NCBI GenBank assembly: GCA_022495005.1
Contig: JAGYXB010001757.1
Span: 348,034-412,033, forward strand
DNA: 64,000 nucleotides
Direction: 5' to 3'
Source: Rhyacophila brunnea
Taxonomy: Eukaryota; Arthropoda; Insecta; Trichoptera; Rhyacophilidae
Shown: piece by piece, positions 11,521 to 21,892 of the stretch
How positions within the stretch are numbered: the first letter of the stretch is position 1
Layout of the letters: each line of letters starts with the position of its first letter
The notes under the pieces: model-generated
Told to the model about the DNA's origin: nothing
Seen by the model: the letters and a program-made list of their open reading frames with translations, nothing else
The model's database searches: none
Position numbers and translations under genes: made by a program

Positions 11521-13387
11521 TGTTTTGTGGATACATTACTTTTACCACTGTATTTATACAGGGAGTATTATTTTCTTTATAATTTTAATAAAACATAAAT
11601 TCGTTGTTTTAACTTTCCAGTATATTATACTAAAAAGTCTACACTATCATCGGACGGAATTAAATTCATAGTTTTAAAACAAAGTTTTTGTTTTATTTTA
11701 TAATAATTGACTTATTTCCATTGATAGCTGTTTATTAACACATCTATAGAAGAACACTAATGTTGTCAAAATAAATATCTCAATTATTGTAGAATTTATT
11801 TAAGTTTTATAATCATAATAGAGTTCTACTACGTAATTATGGAATTATATTGACAGACGCTTATCGTGACAGACCCTGCGTAAGTAAATTATTATGAGAA
11901 TCGATATGATTCTCTTATACAATTGATATTGTCAACTGATGACTGATTTGTTCATATTCTTTTATTTTATTGAATAGCAGAGTATAAAAAATGTCCGTAC
12001 CTTGTCAATCGACCTGACAAATAATATTTTTATGCGCGGAAAGATTCACAAGTTTTTAAAATAAAATTACCTATTCATCGCAATATTATAGATAAAAAAT
12101 AAAAATCAATACAAAATAACAAAGCAATACTAAACTTATAGGTACATTCGCTACATCGTTTCACAATGCAATGTCTCTCTTGGAATTTGAACTTTTTGCG
12201 TTTACTGCTAGTGAATTTTCATTTTGTATCCTGTTCTGAATGGTAAAGTTAACTATAATATACCTACAGATATAATTTAGATTTTCATATGCTCTCAATT
12301 AACGACAATGGCTGTAAATTTTCCGTAATCCCACAAATACATTTCTTAGATTCAAAGTGTTCTGGGCGCGACAGGTGATAAGCTGATCTATTATTAACAA
12401 TATCGGCCAAAAGAATTTATAAAATTCAATAAATAAATCATCGTTACCCCTAATCTTCCACACAAATCTCTTCATGGCTTTAATATAATGCTTTTTTTTC
12501 TTTCAAAAAATCATTTTGATTTATATCCTAAGCAGTCGGGAGCTTTTCCTTCGGCGAAGTGTACCATCTCTCAGGTGCCCGCTCTCTTCTATTGTTTGTG
12601 AATTGATTTACACCCCTGTTAAGCCTTCTTGTGAGAATTTACTTTTCTATTTGTGTTTCCACCCCCCTCTCTTAACACCCCGTAGTATCCACCCGTACAG
12701 CCAGCGAGAAAGCTCCTTTAAAGAATATCTACGAATCGCTCAAGGTCGACTCGCATATCCTGTCGGCTATTTTATTTTAGGACTTCCTTAAGCTTCTTTA
12801 TTTTTTTCCTTACCTGTATTTTAATTATTGCTCTGTCATAGTATTAATAGAAATAATATACATCTTGATCATATTATTACAAATCCCTTATTCCGTAACG
12901 TTTCTATGCAAACTGTAGTCTTTGAGCAAAAATAAACAACTGTCACCGTTTATTTATCGTAGTATAACATTGTATATATATTCATTACAAACAATTCTTT
13001 CGTTAAATCCATTTTAAACAAAAATGTGTATGGAAAACTAACGTTTAATAACATTTTATTTAATGAATTCTTCAGTTTTTGATATTGATACATATTAATA
13101 AATTTTAAAATAATACAATGAACTGCTTTCAACAGGTTATAAATAATTATTAGCATTAATAAAGTAGATTGATTATATTATGATAATGACTTATATTTTA
13201 GTCTAGAGTTATCTAGATAAACTAATCAATGTTCTACTACATCTGGAAATCATGAGTGCTGGATTGTCCAGAATGGAAAACAACTGGAACAGTCTGGAAC
13301 AAAGATCCACCAAGGATTGTACTGTCATAAATAATAATGATGACATACCTACCTACAAATATTTAAAAGAAAAAACTAATTGATTTG
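11521..13387. other. Intergenic; GC-richer patch at 12520-12780
   Basis: Mostly AT-rich. The interval 12516-12791 is open on plus for 91 codons with pyrimidine-rich tracts (CACCCCCCTCTCTT). The translation has no recognisable domain and looks like a by-product of composition. It could be a regulatory patch. Confidence 0.35.
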
Positions 13388-13468
13388 AGTTGTACACTAT
13401 TCCGTTTGAGTCATTTTTTGTGACGTGGGATCTATCTTTCGGCATCTTCAGGCACTATTCACACCAGT
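13388..13468 (-). repeat. Hammerhead-like repeat unit, decayed copy
   Basis: On minus: GGTGTGAATAGTGC, the core CTGAAGA, then T-GCC-GAAA. After this the expected GGC-GAAAC is degraded (GATAGATCC), then CACGTC and AAAAAATGACTCAAACGG. It aligns with units at 39761-39832 and 52540-52830. The 5' half of the ribozyme-like core is intact and the 3' half is lost. Confidence 0.55.
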
Positions 13469-13726
13469 GGCGAAAGGTGACTTTTGGAGAGATGTAAGCA
13501 ATAAATATCTGAGAAAAAGAGCACACTTGTCATGTATACTTATGGGATATAAGATTATAATACGATATTACTACTAATGAATAGATACACATTAAGGCCA
13601 ACGACACACTGATTCGATGAAGTTTCAATAGCTTACTGACGATATAAAATTGAGCCATAAGTTTAAATTACGTATTTTCCTAAACATGTATACTTCTTTT
13701 TCTTCTTCTTTGCCCATATCCGCCCC

Positions 13727-15712
13727 TTAACTGGAGCATATGGACACCACTCGGCGCCTCCAAGAATCCCTGTCGCTCGCCAGTCTTCTTGCTTCGTTCC
13801 AGGTCAAACCAGCATCCCGTAGCTCCGCCGTATACACTCTGTAGATTGTATTTAGCGGCCTTCCAGGACGCCGGAATCCGGTCGGCTTGAAGAACAGGCA
13901 AGCCAGGTTAAAGTTCTCTTCTGGCATCCGCAGCACGTGGCCGAGCCAGGTCCAACGTCGCCTCTTCACTTTCAGCGTGATGAGAGGCTGCTTGGTACGT
14001 TCTCTTATCTCCTCGTTGCTCCTAAAGTCATACCACCGCACACCCAGTATTCGTCGCAAACATCTGTTTTCGAAGCTCAGTATACGGTTGCTCTGAGCCT
14101 TCGTAAGGTGCCATGATTCGCTACCGTAAAGCAGCACCGTCAGAATGCAAGCGTCGAATAGGCGGCATTTGGTTTTGACCGAGTACAATCGTGAGTCCCA
14201 GACATTTCGCATCGAGTTGAATGTTGCTCCAGCCATTCCCATTCGGATAGCGAGCTCTTTCTGCAAAATGCCATCTCCCGTGATGTGTACCCCCAGGTAC
14301 TTGAAGCTGTCGACGCTCTCGATGCTCTGTCCATCGCTAATCAGAGGGAAATCTGGATCAGGACAGGTGCTATTGCACAAGACGTTGGTTTTCTTCGCGT
14401 TGATTTTCAAACCAACGCGAGAGGAGTTGTTATGCAACCTGTCGATTGTCTCTTGAATGCCCTCGATTGAGTTGTCGAATAGGACAGCATCATCGGCGTA
14501 TTCCAGGTCGCATAGCTTCACCGTGGGGGTAACAGGTATGCCTCGGTCGGGTGGTATTGACTTCCGTAGTATGAAGTCAAAGAGAATGATAAAGAGAAAC
14601 GGTGCAAGGACACAACCCTGTCTGACTCCGGTCGTGACCCCGAACCATTCCGTGACAGTGTCTCCAATTCTGACACAGCATTCGCTATTCTCGTGCAGGC
14701 TTTTGATTATGGCAATGATCTTGGGAGGGATCCCGTATGCTCCCAGTATCATCCAGAGGGAGGGGCGGTGCGGACTGTCGAAAGCCTTCTCATAATCCAC
14801 AAAACAGCAGGCCATCGGACTGTTCAACTCATGGCTCTGCTGGAGAAGACATCGAAGGTTGTGGATTTGGTCTGCACACGCTCGACCAGGTAGAAACCCG
14901 GCTTGGTTTTTCCTGAGGACGTGCATTATTGGGTCCCTTATTCTCATCAAAATGATGTTTGCCAAAATCTTTCCCGGAACACTGAGTAGCGTAATGCCTC
15001 GGTAATTGTCGCAGCTTAGAGGGTCACCTTTTTTAAGAAGTGTGATGATTTCACCGTTCACCCAGTCCCTTGGGCAGCGCTCTTCTTCCCACACCTTTGT
15101 CATCAGATGAAACATAGGGTGCAGGATTGCGCTCAAGCTGTACTTGAGGAATTCAGGATGAATCCCGTCTCCCCCCGGTGCCTTTCCGTTCTTGAGCCTT
15201 TTCACAGCCGATTTTATCTCGGTGTGCGTGGGCGGGCAATCGGAAATGTCGGTCGCTTGGGGAATGTCCAAAAGTAAAGCTTCCGCAGATATGTCAAAGG
15301 GATCCAAGGGGGGTGGGCGGTTCAGCACTCCGCAGAAATGATTCTTCCAAATCTTCTTGACGCATTCTGCGTCAGACTCTATTGCTCCACTGGGACCACG
15401 AATGGCTCCGGGAGTCGGTGGTCGCCTGCCGCAGACTTCACGGGTGATTTGGAAGAGTTTCCTGGTGTCATTTCTGCTTGCTGCCTCCTCTGCCGCTTCA
15501 ATTTGCCGGTTCATAAAATTGCGCTTGTCCAACCGCACGGATCGTTTGACTACCCTGTCTTGGGTCTGGTAGTCAGTCCGGCGGTCCTCGGTTCGGTCGG
15601 GGTCTCTCTCCTCGTCTCTCAGGGCTTTCAGCCTGGCTCGTTCACCAATTTCAACCCACGTTTCGTCAGACATCCACTTTGGCTGCTCACTCCTTCTGGT
15701 ACCACGAGGCAA
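13727..15712 (-). CDS. Reverse transcriptase (non-LTR ORF2, endonuclease-deleted)
   Basis: A 661-aa uninterrupted frame. Residues 1-150 form the linker between endonuclease and RT. The RT domain follows with KAPGGDGIHPEFL, AGFLPGRACADQI, FVDYEKAFDS (304-313, with a conserved catalytic aspartate), GVRQGCVLAPFLF and YADD at 405-408. The maturase-like thumb and tail carry SFKYLGVHI, LLYGSESWHLTK, RRILGVRWYD, WTWLGHVLRMPEE and RPGRP. All catalytic RT residues seen are intact, so the frame is young or under little decay. The first methionine is not the native start: in related elements ORF2 begins at the endonuclease, which here lies upstream in another frame after an internal deletion. The element probably depends on helpers. 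Confidence 0.88.
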   Translation of the reverse strand: MPRGTRRSEQPKWMSDETWVEIGERARLKALRDEERDPDRTEDRRTDYQTQDRVVKRSVRLDKRNFMNRQIEAAEEAASRNDTRKLFQITREVCGRRPPTPGAIRGPSGAIESDAECVKKIWKNHFCGVLNRPPPLDPFDISAEALLLDIPQATDISDCPPTHTEIKSAVKRLKNGKAPGGDGIHPEFLKYSLSAILHPMFHLMTKVWEEERCPRDWVNGEIITLLKKGDPLSCDNYRGITLLSVPGKILANIILMRIRDPIMHVLRKNQAGFLPGRACADQIHNLRCLLQQSHELNSPMACCFVDYEKAFDSPHRPSLWMILGAYGIPPKIIAIIKSLHENSECCVRIGDTVTEWFGVTTGVRQGCVLAPFLFIILFDFILRKSIPPDRGIPVTPTVKLCDLEYADDAVLFDNSIEGIQETIDRLHNNSSRVGLKINAKKTNVLCNSTCPDPDFPLISDGQSIESVDSFKYLGVHITGDGILQKELAIRMGMAGATFNSMRNVWDSRLYSVKTKCRLFDACILTVLLYGSESWHLTKAQSNRILSFENRCLRRILGVRWYDFRSNEEIRERTKQPLITLKVKRRRWTWLGHVLRMPEENFNLACLFFKPTGFRRPGRPLNTIYRVYTAELRDAGLTWNEARRLASDRDSWRRRVVSICSS

Positions 15713-15987
15713 CGGGCCGCTCTCTTTGACATCAACACTGCCACTCCCTGGCGATGGTATTGCTCCTGACCTGAGTAGACAATAGAGTAACCCTCAATCA
15801 ACTTTCTCCCGGCTCCTTTCCAGCGCACTTCGCTCAGCCCTAGGATGTCCACACCATAGGTGTGCATGATGCGTGTGGCGTGCAGGTCCTTTCCGGGGGT
15901 ACGCAGGGTGCGAACATTATATGTCCCAATGCGCATACTCGAGTTGTTAGAGAGGATTACTCTACCTGTTTCATTGTCCATTTCCAT
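15628..15987 (-). pseudogene. Endonuclease N-terminal fragment (APE-type)
   Basis: The frame reads MRIGTYNVRTLRTPGKDL, VDILGLSEVRWKG and GYSIVYSG, then GVAVLMSK. These are the first blocks of an apurinic-endonuclease-like domain, with the conserved N of TYNVRTL and E of LSEVRWKG. After about 90 residues the frame runs through the start of the RT ORF in the wrong phase. The catalytic D-x-N and SDH blocks are absent. Comparison with intact relatives should show a loss of several hundred bp here. Confidence 0.8.
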
Positions 15988-16382
15988 GCAAGGTCGTCGT
16001 TTTACAGAGCCGGTTGTCGTCCGAGGCTGCTGTGTAGGTGTTTTGTTAATCTGTTTCGTTTAAGGAGGCAAGGTGATTAGCCCAGCGCTCCCGAGGCCTG
16101 AGCCACGAGGGCCCTGAAGGTCGGCTCGACCAGGTTTTTCTGTCGGGGATTTCCTTCCCTTAGCCAGAAGGCCAGTTTTATGGCGCCGGTCACTCGCCCT
16201 TCGCCCCCTGCTGTTAGCTACAGCGTACGCTGCATTGCCCGGAGGTCGCCACGGGGAGGCCAGCAGATGGGACTTGCTGGCAGTTTGGCATTTCCCAACT
16301 TTTGCTATGAACACATCTACTGGCGTCAATGTGTCCACTTGGGGCCGACCAGCCGTTGACCACCAAGTATACACATGTATAC

Positions 16383-18109
16383 ACAATGTCAATAATCATT
16401 GGATAAAAATAATTTTTATTTTAAAAACAATATATATTTATGTTATATGTGTTAAAATGCCATGGAAATTATTATTTTTAAATTAATGTCTAATTATTAA
16501 TTATTTTGGACACAGCTGCAGTCATAGGCAATAATATTGTGTAATTTAGGCTTGGCAATCGGAGACTATCATATTTCATACAATGCGACAGACAGGCTGA
16601 GGTCACGTGACGTTAAGTTCACAAACATTAGCATTCCTCGGCGAATAATCCAATAAATACGTTAAAAACAGATGTCTTGTTTGATTATCTTGATTGTCTT
16701 GTAATCTGTATATATTTATAATACATTCCTACATATACAACGGATGTCCTTGGCAAATTAAATTATTTTTATAGAATATAAAAAAAAATCAAGTGATTGT
16801 GAAATATATCAATATGCAATTAAAAATATTTTTCTTAAGAAGGTATGCTTTAAATAAACGTCTAGTATGAAGTCTTCGCAATTGATTCACACTCACCTTT
16901 TACCTACTTAGTAAAGGATCAAGTATAAAAACAAATTTTGAATATTTTAAGTACTTTTAAAAACCCGTAATATACTGTAACTTACGGATAATTTTATTGA
17001 TATAAGAAGATATTATTCTGTTTTTAAATACTTTACTTTTGGTACCTACTTGTTGTACGTTTGATAAATAAAGGTCAATGACTGCCAACTGCGATTTCTT
17101 TTCAATAATTTAAATTTACTACGTAAACATTTATACGTAGATAAATGATTTACGCTCTTGAATTTTGAGGGATATTATTTGTTCGGGAAGTTAAGTAAGG
17201 GTAAAAAACTGGAGACCAAAGTTCGCGCCAAGTTTTATTTCCCTGTTAACACACCTAATAATCTAGCCCATAAATCAGCGGGACCCGCAAACTTTTTTAC
17301 CCACAAATTAACATCAAGAATTCGAAGATTTCCCTAGCAAAATTTTCGCAGCGATTATCAAAATGGGGGGAGTCTCGGGGAACAGCCCCCGGCGAAAACA
17401 CGATTTAAAGACACGCATTGTGTTTATTTAAATATTCGAAAGTTCATCATTTCGAAATTCTGCACGATATTTTATGTATTCATAATGTTATGAAACTCTG
17501 AAGCTTTGAAATTGTTCGTTTAACAAATTCACTTCATGCTACCACGGTGAATTAGCTTCTCTCACACAGATAAATTTTAAAGATTTTAATAAACTTATTA
17601 TAAAAATAGTTTAACATAACTCATAACACAATATATGCATATATTAATTTATAAATTTAGTCTTTAAAACATCAAACAAAATAAATGTTTAGAAATTCTC
17701 TTCCAACTTTTTATTACTATTAAATATTAAATTTATTTTGTGATATGAACAATATTCTTTGTGATCGACAAAATACTCACATTCTAAATTCTAATATAAA
17801 TGCAACTGCATACGTGAGCGGTATAGTAATCATCTTGCCTGTTTTTTGCGCGTGACGACAATATTAGACACCACACGAATGAACGTTTGAACTGTGTTGT
17901 CGAAAATGCAACAAAAAATATGTGAATAAGTCAGACGCGCGCAAGTCTCTGTTAACCACGTTCAGTTATGCCTGAAAAAATACAATACATGCACAAGTAT
18001 TCCGTACAGAAATTATTCAAACATTTCCATGTACCTTTGAAAGCTTAAGACGCTCATGTTTTATAATTATGAAAGAAATTGTCAGAATTTACTACTCGAG
18101 TATACTGTT
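16383..18109. other. AT-rich intergenic DNA with a GC patch at 17210-17410
   Basis: No gene. A patch around 17330-17410 (GGGGGGAGTCTCGGGGAACA, GCCCCCGGCG) stands out from the AT-rich background without coding potential. It may be a regulatory element, but there is no specific evidence. Confidence 0.35.
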
Positions 18110-18178
18110 ACGATTGAAATTGAAATTTATATTTATTTTTTTAACAAATTGTGGACATAATAAATTATAATTGATAAT
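18110..18178 (-). repeat. Inverted 3'-end stub of the Jockey-like family
   Basis: On minus it reads AATTTATTATGTCCACAAT, TTGTTAAAAAAATAAAT and TTTCAATTTCAATCG, the same terminal 3' UTR and tail found at 21300-21350 on plus. It sits in opposite orientation immediately before the plus-strand element. It is either an independent very short insertion or part of a rearranged composite. Confidence 0.65.
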
Positions 18179-18194
18179 AACTAATAATATATAA

Positions 18195-21100
18195 TAACTG
18201 ATATAACTGATAATTGGCCACGTTACTCATTCATTAAAGAATGGGTGTCAAAAATTGAAACACCACGGCTGCCAACCAGCTGACTTAACAATGAAAATAA
18301 TAATTGCCCAAGGCAATTATTGTTCTACTACCAAAATGTACGTGGCTTAAAGACAAAAGCTGTCGATTTTTTGAGAAATGTTTTGGCTGACGACTATGAT
18401 GTCATAGAGTTAACTGAAACATGGCTCAATGACAGTGTTTTTAATCGAAAATATTTTGAAAGTGAGAACTTAGTCTTTAGGAGGGATCGAGATTCCGGCG
18501 CAGGCCACAGGCAGGGTGGAGGCTGTCTTTTGGGGGTTAGAAGCATGGAGGGGTTGAAGGCCGAACGTGTCAATACTTTAGAGACTCCAAATGAGGACCT
18601 TTGGGTGAAACTAACCTGTGATGGAGTCACTATTTACGTTTGTGTTGTATATTTTCCTCCAGCCAGTGACGTGGAGGTATATAAATGTTTTGTTGAGAAT
18701 ATGCTATTTAGTGTCAACTTGATTGGAAACAGAAGTATTATTGTGATGGGAAACTTTAATCTAACTTCAGCGCGCAACGGTGAAAGGGTCAACAGTGACC
18801 TGGAATTTATGTGCGCTGTTTTTGGATTTTCTCAGTACACTGATATTTCTAACTCTAGTAATGGGCTTCTGGATAGGGTATTCAGCAACATCAATTTGTC
18901 AGTTTCCCGATGCATGTCCTCTCTTGTACGGGAGGATGACTATCATCCTACTTTGGTTTTCGTGCTCAGGTTTCGGCCGACTCGCCCGCTACGAACTGAA
19001 ATACCCTCACATGAAACCGCTCGGTGCAGGGGATGGAAGATTGAAGGTGGAAACTTCGAGCTACTTTACTCATTAATGAGTGAAGTAAATTGGAGTGAGT
19101 TGCTTGGAATTTGTGATGTAAATGAGGCGGTACAATTCTTTTATAATACTGTATATAATGTGTTTGATGAATGTTTTTCAAGGAGGTCGCCATGTCGTGG
19201 TGGAAGGCGATACCCGAGGTGGTTTTCTCGAGAGATTATTGGGGACATTCAGATCAAGCATTGCTATCACAAAGCTTGGAAGGCTGAGCATGGTCAACGC
19301 GACTATGAAATGTTTAGCCTTTATCGCTTGAGAGTGAGGCAAGCTCTTCAAATGGCCTATCGAAAAATATATGGAATCGGTAGAAGATTGCATTCGTGAA
19401 AATCCCAAATCGTTTTGGGATTATATTAAATCATTAAGAAGGGATGGCGGGTATGCCGATTCGATGAGTTGGAAAGGCGAAGAGGTGACCGGACATGGAG
19501 TGGCAGAAGCATTTGCTGGTCACTTCAGGTCTGTCTACGCAAGTAGTATTCCTTATTTGGATGTTGCCTCCACGTCGAGACAGCCATCATGCGGTGCCCA
19601 GTCCATATTTTTCCAGTTGATGAGAGTGATGTGCTAAAATTTATTAAAAAACTAAAAAATACTCACTCTTTGGGACCTGATAACGTCCCTATATTTTTTT
19701 TAAAGGGGTGTGTTGATTTTGTCAAAGGCCCACTTGCATATATATATAATCTTACAATGGAGACAGGTATCTTTCCGGAAACGTGGAAGATGTCGAAGGT
19801 TACTACAATCCATAAGAGTGGTACATAGTCATCAGTAGAGAATCACAGGCCGGTAGCTGTTCTCTCTGCACCAGCAAAAGTTCTTTAGATGATCATGCAC
19901 AACATGATTTCTCCAAAAATTGAGTCATTTATAATAAATGAACAGCATGGATTTAGAGCAGGTCAATCAACGGAAAGTAACCTGATGGTATTTACCAATT
20001 ATGTGCCATCGGCACTGGATAGAGGCCAACAGGTTGACTGTTCTTACAATGACTTCTCGAAAGCATTTGACAAAGTCGATCATGATGAAAAAAACTCCAA
20101 CTTGTTGGATTGTCTGATTGATTTTTGAAGCTATTCGGGAGTTATTTTAGGAACCGTCAACAATAAATATCGTACGGTCTTTATCAGTCACAGACCTTTT
20201 ACACATTTCCTGGTGTCCCTCAGGGCTCAAACTTAGGGCCGTTGCTGTTCACGATTTTTATAAATGACATAGCATTGGTAATAAAGAATGCTATGTTTTT
20301 GTTGTTTGCTGATGACTTGAAACTCTTTTTGGAAGTTGTCACCTTGGATGATTGTCGTCAGCTCCAACTTGATCAAGATAATATATTAGATTGTGGCAGG
20401 CGTAACAAACTAGAATTCAATATCTATAAATGCAATCTTTTGTCGTTTACCAAAGCCTCAAAAGTGTTGTTTTTCCAATACTCGATTCATGACAGAGTTC
20501 TATCATGAATATCATTTGTAAGGGATCTTGGCATTACGTTTAAGAGTAAACTGACATTTATTAGCCATATAGTTACCGTTTGTAACAAGGCGCTTAAAAT
20601 GTTGGACTTCGTCATGCGTACTTCCCGGGTCTTTTCGTATGTTACGGTATTAAAACTTGTATTTAATTCTTTATTTCAAAGCAGACTTGAGAGTGGGTAT
20701 ATTGTTTGGGCACCGCATTAGTTGAAGTATGGCCTTATAGGGGAGAGGGTTCAGAAAAAAATATTGATACTCCTTTATTTGAGGTTGTACGGATACTATC
20801 CGTGGCTTTATCCAACTGACTTTCTCTTAAGCACGCTTACATACTTTAATTTGCAATTTAGAAGAAATCTTTATTTACCAACGTATTTTTTTTGACTTAT
20901 ACGAGATATAAATGAGAACTCTGCCATTCTGGACAGTGTTGACCTGTGTGTCCCTGATAACTATCTTAGAAATAGGAAGCATCAGTTGTTTATTCTCACA
21001 AGGTGCAGAACCCACCTACCACTGGTAATGCCAATTGGGAGGGCGATAACTATGTTCAACGAAATTGCTTCGGGTGTTGATATATTCCACCTACGTGAGG

Positions 21101-21346
21101 ATTAGTATAGGTGGACGTTGTTTTATAAATTCTTAAAATAGGATCTGCTGAACTCATCCGGTGTACTTCCTTGTACCTATCTAATTAATATTTTTGTATA
21201 TACATATTTCTATTGTTTAATAACATACTATCTATTTCTCTTTTATGTAATACTTACTGTTTTATATTCATTTGTTTCTAAATGTCATGCTGTGAACGTC
21301 TTAAACTTGTAATTTGTAATGTCCACAATATGTTAAAAAAAAAATT
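18195..21346 (+). mobile_element. Jockey-like non-LTR retrotransposon, decayed
   Basis: Order on plus: APE endonuclease, linker, reverse transcriptase with an FADD box, ORF2 tail, a 3' UTR ending GTCCACAATATG, and an A-rich tail with TTGAAATTGAATTGAA. No ORF1 is visible. Several frameshifts and stops break ORF2, so the copy is inactive. It is flanked by inverted copies of its own 3' end at 18110-18178 and 21350-21775. No TSD was found, as expected if the flanks are rearranged. Confidence 0.85.
18320..20508 (+). pseudogene. Jockey-like ORF2 (endonuclease plus RT), broken
   Basis: The endonuclease part is open to 19399 (YYQNVRGLKTK, LTETWLND, GGGCLLGV, VMGNFNLTSA, DDYHPTLVF). The usual D-F-N of the GDFN block is NFN here, a missing catalytic-block residue. 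A frameshift near 19370-19395 leads to ENPKSFWDYIKS, and another near 19600 leads to LGPDNVPIFFLK and GIFPETWKMSKV. In-frame stops occur at about 19826 and 19886. Then come QHGFRAGQSTESNL, YNDFSKAFDKVDHD and, after another break, LLFADDLKLFLE (the FADD active site). A mutated start gives the first codon as ATT. Jockey superfamily assignment is by motif style. The protein is not functional. Confidence 0.85.
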
Positions 21347-21349
21347 GAA

Positions 21350-21775
21350 ATTGAATTGAAAATAAGTTTATGACATTCACAACATGACATGAAACATTAT
21401 TATAAAGAAGACAATAAATAAAAACGATACAAATGAAAATATAGAGAGATAACATAACATAAACTTACAAAAGCAGTAAAAATACAATTGTACATCTATA
21501 GAAGTTCAAGGAAGTACACAGAGTTTGCTAAGGAGACCCTATTTTAAGAATTTATTAAATAGCGTCTACCTGTACTCATCCTCACGTAGGTGAAATATAT
21601 CAAAATTCGAAGCGATTTGGTTGAACAGAGTTATTGCCTTCCAAATTGGCATTAGCAATGGCAGGTTTGTTCTGATTTCTAAGATAGTTACGATGTGTTC
21701 CAAGCGGGGAACTTGGACTCCTCGTAATTCTATCGTTAGGTATTTCTTTTTCAGTTGCCTGCCATTCATTACGTA
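21350..21775 (-). mobile_element. Inverted 5'-truncated Jockey-like copy
   Basis: The minus frame reads LPLLMPIWKAITLFNQIAS and FDIFHLREDEYR, matching LPLVMPIGRAITMFNEIAS and VDIFHLRED of the plus element. Its outermost 3' UTR (about 60 bp, the GTCCACAATATG segment) is missing, and it starts directly against the tail of the plus element. The two form a tail-to-tail imperfect inverted repeat with arms of roughly 350 bp and almost no spacer. Confidence 0.8.
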
Positions 21776-21892
21776 AGGTTTCTCCAGGTTGTCATGGCTT
21801 CTTCTCTACCAACCACAAAGGTTTTTTTTAAATCCAGTTAGCATATAGATGGAAAATGATTGTATTAATATTGTTTTTATTACACTTTGTAG

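Larger units (their letters stand above)
13694..16372 (-). mobile_element. Non-LTR retrotransposon with 10-bp TSD
   Basis: ACATGTATAC occurs at 13684-13693 and 16373-16382, exactly bracketing a 2679-bp minus-strand element. It has a 5' region (about 16060-16372, open, encoding GLLAKGRKSPTEKPGR and GSGLGSAGLITLPP), the start of an endonuclease, a 661-codon reverse transcriptase ORF and a 3' tail of GAAGAAGAAAAAGAAG. The TSD and intact ends indicate target-primed insertion. The middle of the endonuclease is missing through a deletion that shifts frame near 15720. The post-RT tail (W-x-GHVLRM, GRP, LTWNEARRLASDRDSWRR) resembles elements often annotated as craniofacial-development-protein-2-like. 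The clade is uncertain. Confidence 0.88.

Noticed and set aside
13887..15769. Several plus-strand open frames of 60-140 codons opposite the RT ORF
   Set aside because: They are antisense shadows of the GC-richer reverse transcriptase frame and have no domain of their own.
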